NCBI RefSeq assembly: GCF_900638555.1
Contig: NZ_LR134525.1
Coordinates: 1,674,001 to 1,738,000, forward strand
Source of the DNA: Neisseria meningitidis
Lineage (GTDB): Bacteria; Pseudomonadota; Gammaproteobacteria; Burkholderiales; Neisseriaceae
DNA: 64,000 nucleotides
Direction of reading: 5' to 3'
The translations under genes and the position numbers were made by a program. Below are positions 49,198-58,871 of the stretch, in pieces. How positions within the stretch are numbered: the first letter of the stretch is position 1; the number at the start of each line of letters is the position of its first letter. The notes below the pieces were generated by a model that saw nothing but the letters and a program-made list of their open reading frames with translations, had not been told where the DNA came from and searched no databases.

Positions 49198-50589
49198 ATG
49201 TCCCCCAATTTCGCCCAAACCCTCTCCAAAGACCGCCACTTCCTGCAATCCGCCTTCAAAAATCCCAACAAATACGGCGGCTTGTCCAAAGTCGAGGAAA
49301 AATACCGAAAATCGCACGAAATCTTTTTGAAACGTTTGGCCGCCTTGCCCAAACCCGAATTCGACAACACCCTGCCCGTTCACGAGAAACTTGACGAAAT
49401 CAAAAAAGCCATTGCCGAGCATCAGGTAACGATTATTTGCGGCGAAACCGGTTCGGGCAAAACCACGCAGCTGCCCAAGATTTGTTTAGAACTCGGGCGT
49501 GGGGCGGCGGGGCTGATCGGGCATACCCAGCCGCGCCGTTTGGCCGCGCGCTCCGTGGCAGAGCGGATTGCCGAAGAGCTGAAATCCGAAATCGGCAGCG
49601 CGGTCGGCTATAAAGTACGCTTCACCGACCACACCTCGCGCGATGCCTGCGTCAAGCTGATGACCGACGGCATCCTGCTGGCGGAAACGCAGACCGACCG
49701 TTATCTCGCCGCCTACGACACGATTATCATTGACGAAGCGCACGAGCGCAGCCTGAACATCGACTTCCTCTTGGGCTATTTGAAACAACTGCTGCCGCGC
49801 CGCCCCGATTTGAAAGTCATCATCACCTCGGCAACCATAGACGCAGAACGCTTCTCCCAACACTTCAACGGCGCGCCCGTGCTGGAAGTGAGCGGACGCA
49901 CCTATCCCGTCGAAATCCTCTACCGACCGCTGACCGGCAAAGACGAAGACGACGCAGAAGTGGAGTTGACCGACGCGATTGTCGATGCGGCGGACGAATT
50001 AGCGCGACACGGCGAAGGCGATATTTTGGTATTCCTGCCGGGCGAGCGCGAAATCCGCGAAACTGCCGAAGCCTTACGCAAATCTACACTGCGCCGCAAC
50101 GACGAAATCCTTCCCCTGTTCGCACGCCTGTCGCACGCCGAGCAGCACAAAATCTTCCACCCTTCAGGCGCGAAACGCCGCATCGTATTGGCAACCAACG
50201 TCGCCGAAACCTCGCTTACCGTGCCGGGCATCAAATACGTCATCGACACCGGCCTCGCGCGCGTCAAACGCTATTCCGCACGGGCAAAGGTGGAGCAGCT
50301 TCATGTCGAAAAAATCTCTCAAGCCGCCGCCCGCCAACGCTCCGGCCGCTGCGGACGCGTCTCCGCAGGCGTGTGTATCAGACTGTTTTCAGAAGAAGAT
50401 TTCAACAGCCGCCCCGAATTTACCGACCCAGAAATCGTCCGCAGCAACCTCGCCGCCGTCATCCTGCGCATGGCATCGCTGAACCTGGGCGATGTGGCGG
50501 CATTCCCATTTTTAGAAATGCCCGATTCGCGGTATATCAATGACGGTTTTCAGGTATTGCTGGAATTGGGGGCGGTAGAGGCCGTCTGA
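49198..50589 (+). pseudogene. hrpA: HrpA DEAH-box helicase, 5' part of split gene
   Basis: 463 residues with both RecA-like domains: Walker [18 protein letters not shown] box [18 protein letters not shown] motif [13 protein letters not shown], and motif [17 protein letters not shown]. The frame ends at GAVEAV with a TGA that falls inside an AGGCCGTCTGAA DUS (50579-50590). The rest of the protein resumes 3.1 kb later (53700). ATG 49198 gives [15 protein letters not shown], the family start. The fragment could still fold as a helicase core, but the RNA-binding C-terminal region is detached. Confidence 0.9.
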
Positions 50590-50689
50590 AAACAAGTAGG
50601 ATATACACTTCTACCTGACAAAGACCAACAAACGATAAAACTACGGCACATCTAGATGCCCAACCTACAACATTGCACACGGTAAAAAC

Positions 50690-51817
50690 ATGAAACACTT
50701 ACTCATCGATTTTGAAAACGTCCAGCCGCAAAACTTAGACAAATTACCAACCGAAAATACCCATATTTGGCTATTTATAGGTGTATTACACAAAATGTTA
50801 CCTATTAGTCTGGTGCAATCCCTACTACGTTTCGGCGAACGTGTCCATCTTGTCCAGTTACAAAAAACGGGGAAAAACGCATTGGATTTTTACCTGTCCT
50901 ATTACCTCGGACAAATTACCGCCACAGACCCCAATGCCCAAATCGGCATACTCTCGCGTGATGGAGGATACGATGTTCTGGTCGAACATATTTTGAAAAA
51001 CCACCAGGCGAAGGGTATCGTGCGCCTAGCCAATATAGATGAAGTACAACATCAGAAAATTACTACCGAACCGCCGTCAGCATTGCTGGAAAACACTCCT
51101 CAGCCTGAAACCACCCTCAAACCACAGCAACCATTAACTTCCTATTTCCAAGCAGCCCTAACTGCACTGCGCCGCCCCGACGCTTTCCGCCCCTGCCGCC
51201 TGCATAACCTGCGACAAAATCTGCGTAAGCATATTTTGAGTGATTTGTTTAAAGAAAAAACCGATGAAGAATGCGAAATAACCACTGCTAACGTTATCAA
51301 TAAACTCAAAGCACAAAACTTCATCAGCATTGATGAACAGGAAACCGTTTCCTACCATCTCAGTGATAATGATTTGTTACAAAGAATCCAACGCCATATT
51401 TTAAGCCAACGTCCCAAAACCTACGCTGATTTTCAAGCCGTCGTGCAAAACCGAGCAGATGCACTTCACTTAACAGTCGGTACCAACGACATTCAATCCT
51501 TTGCGCGACATTTGCGCGACCAAAACCTGATCCGCCAAAACAATGGGGAAATTGAATATGCACCGTTTACTGAACCTAAACCACAGCCAACGCCCAAGCA
51601 GCCTAAAAAAACCGCATGGGAACCTGATGAAATTATTTGGAAAAAAGTGATTGCCGCGTTATCGTTAAAGAACCGTCCTAATAAAACCAAAACTTTACGC
51701 AATACAATCCAGGCACTCACAAAATCCAATGCACAAGAAACTGACAAACTGCTACAACATTTACAAGATACCCAAGTCCTACGTATTGACGGTACTAAAA
51801 TTGTGTATATCAAGTAG
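50690..51817 (+). CDS. NYN-domain (PIN-like) protein, putative RNase
   Basis: 375 aa. The N-terminal NYN/PIN-like domain (about 1-115) begins MKHLLIDFENVQPQNLDKL with the first acidic residue and contains GILSRDGGYDVLVEHI with the second acidic cluster. Two further segments (about 165-290 and 305-375) look like repeated winged-helix modules (YADFQAVVQNRADAL, NTIQALTKSNAQE). Such proteins bind or cut RNA; the target is unknown. It is more AT-rich than hrpA, lies in the insertion that splits hrpA, 180 bp before lpt3, and has no clear operon partner. Confidence 0.75.
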   Translation: MKHLLIDFENVQPQNLDKLPTENTHIWLFIGVLHKMLPISLVQSLLRFGERVHLVQLQKTGKNALDFYLSYYLGQITATDPNAQIGILSRDGGYDVLVEHILKNHQAKGIVRLANIDEVQHQKITTEPPSALLENTPQPETTLKPQQPLTSYFQAALTALRRPDAFRPCRLHNLRQNLRKHILSDLFKEKTDEECEITTANVINKLKAQNFISIDEQETVSYHLSDNDLLQRIQRHILSQRPKTYADFQAVVQNRADALHLTVGTNDIQSFARHLRDQNLIRQNNGEIEYAPFTEPKPQPTPKQPKKTAWEPDEIIWKKVIAALSLKNRPNKTKTLRNTIQALTKSNAQETDKLLQHLQDTQVLRIDGTKIVYIK

Positions 51818-51997
51818 GATGGGCATTTATGCCTGACCTACAAAACCAAAAACAACCTACCACCCTTAATCAACTCCACAAACCCTCTTCAGACAACCTC
51901 GTTTTTTGAAAAACAATCTGTAAACAGATAACTGCTGAAGAATACCGTTGCCGAGCCCCAAAACCCGTACTGCAACTTTTATTGTGAACTTCCCATT

Positions 51998-53572
51998 ATG
52001 AAAAAATCCCTTTTCGTTCTCTTTCTGTATTCGTCCCTACTTACTGCCAGCGAAATTGCTTATCGCTTTGTATTCGGAATTGAAACCTTACCGGCTGCAA
52101 AAATGGCAGAAACGTTTGCGCTGACATTTGTGATTGCTGCGCTGTATCTGTTTGCGCGTTATAAGGCAACGCGTTTGTTGATTGCGGTGTTTTTCGCGTT
52201 CAGCATTATTGCCAACAATGTGCATTACGCGGTTTATCAAAGCTGGATAACGGGCATTAATTATTGGCTGATGCTGAAAGAGATTACCGAAGTTGGCGGC
52301 GCAGGGGCGTCGATGTTGGATAAGTTGTGGCTGCCTGCGTTGTGGGGCGTGTTGGAAGTCATGTTGTTTTGCAGCCTTGCCAAGTTCCGCCGTAAGACGC
52401 ATTTTTCTGCCGATATACTGTTTGCCTTCCTAATGCTGATGATTTTCGTGCGTTCGTTCGACACGAAACAAGAACACGGTATTTCGCCCAAACCGACATA
52501 CAGCCGCATCAAAGCCAATTATTTCAGCTTCGGTTATTTTGTCGGACGCGTGTTGCCGTATCAGTTGTTTGATTTAAGCAAGATTCCTGTGTTCAAACAG
52601 CCTGCTCCAAGCAGAATCGGGCAAGGCAGTATTCAAAATATCGTCCTGATTATGGGCGAAAGCGAAAGCGCGGCGCATTTGAAATTGTTTGGCTACGGGC
52701 GCGAAACTTCGCCGTTTTTGACCCAGCTTTCGCAAGCCGATTTTAAGCCGATTGTGAAACAAAGTTATTCCGCAGGCTTTATGACGGCAGTATCCCTGCC
52801 CAGTTTCTTTAACGTCATACCGCATGCCAACGGCTTGGAACAAATCAGCGGCGGCGATACCAATATGTTCCGCCTCGCCAAAGAGCAGGGCTATGAGACG
52901 TATTTTTACAGTGCTCAGGCTGAAAACCAAATGGCAATTTTGAACTTAATCGGTAAGAAATGGATAGACCATCTGATTCAGCCGACGCAGCTTGGCTACG
53001 GCAACGGCGACAATATGCCCGATGAGAAGCTGCTGCCGCTGTTCGACAAAATCAATTTGCAGCAGGGCAGGCATTTTATCGTGTTGCACCAACGCGGTTC
53101 GCACGCCCCATACGGCGCATTGTTGCAGCCTCAAGATAAAGTATTCGGCGAAGCCGATATTGTGGATAAGTACGACAACACCATCCACAAAACCGACCAA
53201 ATGATTCAAACCGTATTCGAGCAGCTGCAAAAGCAGCCTGACGGCAACTGGCTGTTTGCCTATACCTCCGATCATGGCCAGTATGTTCGCCAAGATATCT
53301 ACAATCAAGGCACGGTGCAGCCCGACAGCTATCTCGTGCCGCTGGTGTTGTACAGCCCGGATAAGGCCGTGCAACAGGCTGCCAACCAGGCTTTTGCGCC
53401 TTGCGAGATTGCCTTCCATCAGCAGCTTTCAACGTTCCTGATTCACACGTTGGGCTACGATATGCCGGTTTCAGGTTGTCGCGAAGGCTCGGTAACGGGC
53501 AACCTGATTACGGGTGATGCAGGCAGCTTGAACATTCGCGACGGCAAGGCGGAATATGTTTATCCGCAATGA
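51998..53572 (+). CDS. lpt3: Lpt3, lipooligosaccharide inner-core phosphoethanolamine transferase
   Basis: 524 aa. About five N-terminal membrane helices (1-165) precede a periplasmic sulfatase-fold domain with MGESESAAHLKLFGYGRETS, the nucleophile Thr region GFMTAVSLPSFFN, RGSHAPYGALL and the metal site YTSDHGQYV. Lpt3 adds phosphoethanolamine to O-3 of heptose II of meningococcal LOS; the location inside hrpA agrees with the known place of lpt3 as I recall it. Paralogues LptA (lipid A) and Lpt6 share the fold, so the substrate assignment rests on context. Confidence 0.85.
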   Translation: MKKSLFVLFLYSSLLTASEIAYRFVFGIETLPAAKMAETFALTFVIAALYLFARYKATRLLIAVFFAFSIIANNVHYAVYQSWITGINYWLMLKEITEVGGAGASMLDKLWLPALWGVLEVMLFCSLAKFRRKTHFSADILFAFLMLMIFVRSFDTKQEHGISPKPTYSRIKANYFSFGYFVGRVLPYQLFDLSKIPVFKQPAPSRIGQGSIQNIVLIMGESESAAHLKLFGYGRETSPFLTQLSQADFKPIVKQSYSAGFMTAVSLPSFFNVIPHANGLEQISGGDTNMFRLAKEQGYETYFYSAQAENQMAILNLIGKKWIDHLIQPTQLGYGNGDNMPDEKLLPLFDKINLQQGRHFIVLHQRGSHAPYGALLQPQDKVFGEADIVDKYDNTIHKTDQMIQTVFEQLQKQPDGNWLFAYTSDHGQYVRQDIYNQGTVQPDSYLVPLVLYSPDKAVQQAANQAFAPCEIAFHQQLSTFLIHTLGYDMPVSGCREGSVTGNLITGDAGSLNIRDGKAEYVYPQ

Positions 53573-53637
53573 GTGGCGTAAAAACCAATAAAGACAAATT
53601 TAGATGATGTCGGGGAAGATGCCCGACCGACAAGACT

Positions 53638-56600
53638 ATGCAAAATATGAAAAACCAAGTACGCGGATCAGGCATGGATGCACGATCCAATCCGGCCAAT
53701 GTTTCAGACGGCCTGCAAAACAGTTCGGGTCATATCGGTACCAACACGCGTTACCGCCTGACCAAACTCGGCGAACAAATGGCGCGCCTGCCCATCGACC
53801 CGAAAATCGCGCGCATTTTGTTGGCGGCGAAGAAGCACGACTGCATGGCGGAAATATTGGTGATCGCGTCCGCGCTGTCGATTCAAGACCCGCGCGAGCG
53901 GCCGCTGGAAGCGCGCGATGCCGCCGCCAAGGCGCACGAGCGTTTTACCGACAAGCAATCTGACTTTCTTGCCTATCTGAACATTTGGGACAGCTTCCAG
54001 CGCGAGCGCGACAAGGGCTTGTCCAACAAGCAGTTGGTGCAGTGGTGCCGTCAATATTTCCTGTCGCACCTGCGGATGCGCGAGTGGCGCGAGCTGCACC
54101 ACCAGCTTGCCCAAACCGCGATTGAAATGGGTTTGACCACCAAGGAAGCGGCTTTCAGACGACTTTCCGAAATCAAGCAGCTTACGTCGTCTGAAAACCA
54201 AGGCGATCAAGACTTATCCGCCAAACGCAAACAAAAACAACTGGATAAGAAACAACACCGCGCCCAAATCCGCGCCGCCAAAGAAGCGGGCTACGAACAA
54301 ATCCACCGCGCCCTGCTCACCGGCCTTATCGCCAACGTCGGCATGAAATCGCCCGACGGCAACGACTATACCGGCGCGCGCGGCAGCCGTTTCCACCTTT
54401 TCCCCGCCTCCGCCCTGTTCAAAGCCAAACCCAAATGGGTGATGGCGGCAGAACTCGTTGAAACGACAAAACTTTATGCGCGCGACGTCGCCGTTATCCA
54501 GCCCGAATGGATTGAGCAGGAAGCCCCGCACCTCGTCCGCTACCACTATTTCGAGCCGCACTGGGAACAAAAACGCGGCGAAGTCGTCGCCAGCGAACGC
54601 GTGACGCTTTACGGCCTGACCGTATTGCCGCGCCGCCCCGTGCCTTACGGCAAAGTTGCGCCCGAAGAAGCACGTGAAATCTTTATCCGCAGCGCGTTGG
54701 TGGCGCAGGAATGCGATTTGAAAGCGGATTTTTTTGTCCACAATAAAAAGCTGATTAAAGAAATTACCGAACTCGAACACAAATCGCGCAAGCAAGACGT
54801 ATTGGTCGACGACGAAGCCCTGTTTGCGTTTTATCACGAACGGCTGCCCGATTTTTATACGGCGGATGCGGTTTCAGACGGTCTGCGTCCTGCAAATCCC
54901 CAGCAAACTGCCCCCTCCTACGCGAGGGAAGAACGGAGAGAGGGCAAAACAGTTGCCGCACAAACCAACTTCTCCGCAACCGCAGCAAACCCTCTCCCTA
55001 ACCCTCTCCCACAGGAGAGGGAGCAGAGTGCCGCAGCTTCAGCGGTTTCAAACGACCTGCATCCTGCAAATCCCCAACAAACCGCCCCCTCCCCCGTGGG
55101 GGAGGGTCGGGGAGAGGGCAAAACAGTTGCCTCTCAAACCAACTTCTCCGCAACCACAGCAAACCCTCTCCCTAACCCTCTCCCACAGGAGGGGGAACAG
55201 AGTGCCGCAGCTTCAGCGGTTTCAAACGACCCCAAACCCAAAAAGCAGCCTGCACCCCCAAAAGGCCGTCTGAAACCCCTCCCCCTCGCCGACATCCGTA
55301 CCTTCCAAGCCTGGCTCAAAACCGCCAAGCGCGACAATCCGCGCCTGCTGTTCCTCAGCCGCGACGATTTGATGCAACACGCTGCCGCGCACATTACCGA
55401 AGAGCAATTCCCCAAATTCTGGCAAACCGCAGACGGTAAGTTCAAACTTTCCTACCGCTTCGAGCCGCACCATCCGCTCGACGGTGTAACCATGACCGTG
55501 CCGCTGACCGTCCTCAACCGCCTGCACGCGCCGTCGCTCGAATGGCTGGTGCCCGGTATGTTGCGCGAAAAAATCCAGCTGCTGATTAAAGCCCTACCGA
55601 AGCAAATCCGCCGCATTTGCGTGCCCGTACCCGATTTCATCACCAAATTTCTCGAAAGCAATCCCGACCGCCAAGCGGTCATTATTCCCCAGTTGGCGCA
55701 CTTTATCGCCAAAAGCGCAGGCGATATGCGGATTTTCGAGCAAATCGACCAAGACGCATGGGCGGCGCAAGAATTGCCCGAACACTGCTATCTGAATCTG
55801 CTCATCATCGACGACGGCGGACAAGAGCTTGCCGGCGGCCGCAAACTGCACGAATTGCAACAACAGCTCGGCCAAGCCGCCGCCGTCACCTTCCGCGACA
55901 ACACCCAAGAATTCGAGCGCGACAACGTTACCACATGGGATATCGGTACCCTGCCCGAATCCATCAAATTCGCCCGCGGCAAACAACAGCTCACCGGCTA
56001 CCTCGGTCTGCAAAAAGAAAAAGACGGCCGCATCGCCCTGCGCCTGTGTGACACCACCGAAGCTGCCGAACAGGCACACCGTCAAGGCGTCATCGAATTG
56101 ATGAAGCTGCAATTAAAAGAGCAGGTAAAAGACCTGAACAAAGGCATCCAAGGCTTTACCCAAGCCGCCATGCTGCTCAAACACATCAACGCCGACACCC
56201 TGCGCGACGACCTCACCCAAGCCGTTTGTGACCGCGCCTTTATCGGCGAAGACGAGCTGCCGCGCAACGAAAAAGCCTTCAAAGAACAAATCAAACGCGC
56301 CCGCAGCCGCCTGCCCGCCGTCAAAGAAGCCCTCAGCCGCTACCTGCAGGAAACCGCCGCCGCCTACGCCGAACTGAACGGCAAACTCGGCAAACACCCA
56401 TTGACCCACCTTCTAAGACTACGCCTGCAAACCCTGCTCGCCGCCGGCTTCGCCACCCGCACCCCGTGGGCACAATGGCCGCGCCTCCCCATCTACCTCA
56501 AAGCCATGACCCTGCGCCTCGAAAAATACAGCAGCAACCCCGCCCGCGACGCAGCCCGCGAAGCCGATATACAGGAATTGGAACAAATGTGGCAGGAAAA

Positions 56601-56763
56601 AAACGACGGTTTGGTGAAACAAGGACTACCCGTTTCAGACGACCTCACCGCGTTTAAATGGATGATCGAAGAATTGAGGGTGTCGCTGTTCGCGCAGGAA
56701 TTGAAGACACCGTATCCGGTGTCGGTGAAGCGGCTGTTGAAAGAGTGGGAGGATCTTAATTAA
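53638..56763 (+). pseudogene. hrpA: HrpA DEAH-box helicase, 3' part of split gene
   Basis: An open frame of 1041 codons; hrpA similarity begins at about 53704 with DGLQNSSGHIGTNTRYRLTKLGEQMARLPIDP, the winged-helix/ratchet part that should follow GAVEAV. The OB-fold and DUF3418 C-terminal region end at KRLLKEWEDLN. The first 22 codons come from the insertion and use ATG 53638, without an obvious ribosome site. A 174-bp duplicated Pro/Gln-rich segment (54871-55218) interrupts the protein. If translated it lacks the ATPase motifs. Confidence 0.88.
54871..55218 (+). repeat. 174-bp direct tandem duplication inside hrpA
   Basis: Two 58-codon copies (54871-55044, 55045-55218), each holding PLPNPLPQEGE-type coding and a palindromic CTCTCCC...GGGAGAG segment. 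They diverge at about 15 percent of positions. The unit resembles dispersed palindromic repeats that insert in frame in many bacteria. Confidence 0.88.
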
Positions 56764-56769
56764 AGGAAG

Positions 56770-56796
56770 ATGCCGTCTAATTTTTTCAGACGGCAT
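56770..56796. terminator. Inverted DUS pair between convergent hrpA and vsr
   Basis: Left arm decayed (ATGCCGTCTAAT), right arm perfect, T-rich loop. The vsr stop codon lies in the right arm. Confidence 0.75.
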
Positions 56797-57208
56797 CTTT
56801 TATTTCCCTGACCAACCGATTTAATCGCTCCCTACAAATAGCTTTATTTTTTAATTCGCACTCCCAAACGACAATCACTTTGAAACCGATCTTTTCCAGC
56901 TCGGTTTCATTTTTAATATCACGTTCGCAATTTTTTGTGATTTTTTCCAACCAAAAATCCGTATTGCTTTTCGGGATATGTCCTTTATTACAAGAATGCC
57001 CGTACCAAAAACAGCCGTGTATAAACACGACTGTTTTATATTTCGACAAAACGATATCCGGTTTGCCTACATAGCGTTTATCGTTTTTCCGATAACGGAA
57101 ACCTTGGAAAAAAAGAAATTTCCTTACCAATACTTCCGGTTTGGTTTCTTTGCTATGGATTTTTAACATCACGAAAGAACGTTTGGATGTAGTGAAAATA
57201 TCGGTCAT
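56786..57208 (-). CDS. vsr: Vsr, very-short-patch mismatch endonuclease
   Basis: 140 aa. Nicks next to T:G mismatches left by deamination of 5-methylcytosine. The catalytic Asp51 is in GKPDIVLSKY; the zinc ligands Cys66, His71, Cys73 and Cys117 are all present (HGCFWYGHSC, VVWECELK); His64 is kept but the position of His69 of E. coli is Tyr. It starts 3 bp after the ATPase gene stop, so it is the third gene of the operon. The presence of a C5 methyltransferase upstream fits its role. The last codons and stop are DUS-derived. Confidence 0.93.
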   Translation of the reverse strand: MTDIFTTSKRSFVMLKIHSKETKPEVLVRKFLFFQGFRYRKNDKRYVGKPDIVLSKYKTVVFIHGCFWYGHSCNKGHIPKSNTDFWLEKITKNCERDIKNETELEKIGFKVIVVWECELKNKAICRERLNRLVREIKDAV

Positions 57209-57211
57209 AAA

Positions 57212-58858
57212 TTACTTGGAAGATACCACCTTCGATCGTTTTTTTGTCTGTTCCACTTTTCTTAACAAATACGAAACCAAGCTTATTAAATCCAAAGCAT
57301 CCTTATCATTAAAAATACTAGGAGATAAATTTGCTCTTAACTCATGTTGTACAGGATTTCTAAATCCAGTCCATGTTCCGCATGCAAGCTGTTCAAGACC
57401 ATCTTCTAAATTTTGTTCCGCCTTCGTTTTGTTATTCGTTAATAGAAGTATAGAATTTTTACTCCCGAAAGCTTGTTCAATCAATTCTCTTCCGTCTATG
57501 CTATGAAGACCTGTTTGCTTCTGAACCTTATCTTCGAAAACTTTAACTGCCTCGATTGCAGCACTTAAATAATCCTTCTTTTCATTGTAAAAATCATTAC
57601 AGGCAGTATGCAAATCCTGATGCAAATGCCGCCAATGATAGTAAGGATATTCTGGAATAATACTATGTAAGGCAGAGATTACTTCCGCTTGCTCTTTATT
57701 TGTAAGCTCCGAATCTTCCAAACGATTCAAAATAACTTCTACTGGTTCCCTTTCCTTTTCTGGCAATTTGTTTTTCCAATCTTCGATATCAACTCCGCTT
57801 TCGCCTTTCACTTCGTCATCTTTCTCTTTTTTTCTTCTTTTTCTCCAATCTTGCCCGATGGCTCGGACGATCTCCCCAAGGAAAACACGTAATTTTGAGG
57901 TTTTTGAATGCTTCCAGTCTAATGATGTCCTGTCGGTAGCAATTAAATCTTCATCGTCATTATCTATAAAGTCCACATTCAGCCATCCAGTCAAATATGA
58001 ATAGAAATGGCTGGATTCGCTATCAGTGAAAAACTCGGGCATATTTACCATTCTGCCGTTGGCAAACAAGGTAATACCTTTCATATTATTCTTTAAAGGT
58101 TTTTCCGTTGTAATGAACTTACCTTGTATTAATCCGCTGTATTCATACTGTTCGAATTTTGAAGATAACGATGAAATATTGGTTGCTAAATCCTGGTATT
58201 CCCATTCGAATTGTGGGGTAACAAGATCATATTTTAGATTTCCATCAATGATTTTAGGTTCAGAGCCGTTCAAGCTTACTTTGATTTTAAAATCCTGAGC
58301 CGGAAAATCAAACAAGCGGGAAAGATGCTCTACATAATTATCTAACGGATATCCTTGCTTTTTCGTCAGTTCGGTTAAAGTTATGGTTGTCCCGCTTTCG
58401 ATATTGGATTCAACAGATTCTTTTCGAAACTCCGGTTGATAAATACCCTTGCTTCTTCGAATCTCTGCATAATCCAAAGTAAAAGTAACCCTTTCGTTTC
58501 CCTGGATAGTAGAAATTTCAATTTTGTTGCCAAGCCCGAATAATGCCAATTTACCAAGGCCTTTTTTACCCGTTGGAATTCTTCCGCACGGGGAGGCTTG
58601 TTTTTCTTCCCTTCTGTTCCGACCGATTCTCAAATAAAAATCATTGATTTCATCGAAGCTCATTCCTATACCATTATCTTTAATAACGATTTTATGCTCC
58701 GGTTTATCGAATAACCTAACTTCCACTTCCGTAGCACATGCATCGTAGGCATTCGCTATCAACTCGGCAATCGCAGGAACAGTGTGCGAATACATCTTTA
58801 CACCCAAATGTTCGATTACGGTTGGCTCGAAACTCATTTTCAATTTTTCTTCAGACAT
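57212..58858 (-). CDS. GHKL ATPase (MORC/MutL-like) with C-terminal TIGR02391/HEPN-like domain
   Basis: 548 aa. The ATPase has N-box ELIANAYDA (Glu32, Asn36, Asp39), DNGIGMSF (Asp61) and the lid GKKGLGKLALFGLG (100-110), as in Hsp90/MutL/MORC proteins. The second domain (about 195-370) is of the transducer type. The last 150 residues read like TIGR02391 (Ymh) proteins, with FRNPVQHE containing an Rx4H pattern (Arg500, His505) found in HEPN ribonucleases. I chose ATG 58858 with AAGGAG 8 bp upstream; it starts 13 bp after the methyltransferase stop. MORC-like ATPases are known in restriction-modification operons. Composition is AT-rich, suggesting transfer. Confidence 0.85.
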   Translation of the reverse strand: MSEEKLKMSFEPTVIEHLGVKMYSHTVPAIAELIANAYDACATEVEVRLFDKPEHKIVIKDNGIGMSFDEINDFYLRIGRNRREEKQASPCGRIPTGKKGLGKLALFGLGNKIEISTIQGNERVTFTLDYAEIRRSKGIYQPEFRKESVESNIESGTTITLTELTKKQGYPLDNYVEHLSRLFDFPAQDFKIKVSLNGSEPKIIDGNLKYDLVTPQFEWEYQDLATNISSLSSKFEQYEYSGLIQGKFITTEKPLKNNMKGITLFANGRMVNMPEFFTDSESSHFYSYLTGWLNVDFIDNDDEDLIATDRTSLDWKHSKTSKLRVFLGEIVRAIGQDWRKRRKKEKDDEVKGESGVDIEDWKNKLPEKEREPVEVILNRLEDSELTNKEQAEVISALHSIIPEYPYYHWRHLHQDLHTACNDFYNEKKDYLSAAIEAVKVFEDKVQKQTGLHSIDGRELIEQAFGSKNSILLLTNNKTKAEQNLEDGLEQLACGTWTGFRNPVQHELRANLSPSIFNDKDALDLISLVSYLLRKVEQTKKRSKVVSSK

Positions 58859-58871
58859 GTTTTCTCCTTTT

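Noticed and set aside
50281..50589. HrpA split as a sequencing error
   Set aside because: The two parts are separated by two complete, unrelated genes and edged by DUS, so this is a true insertion.
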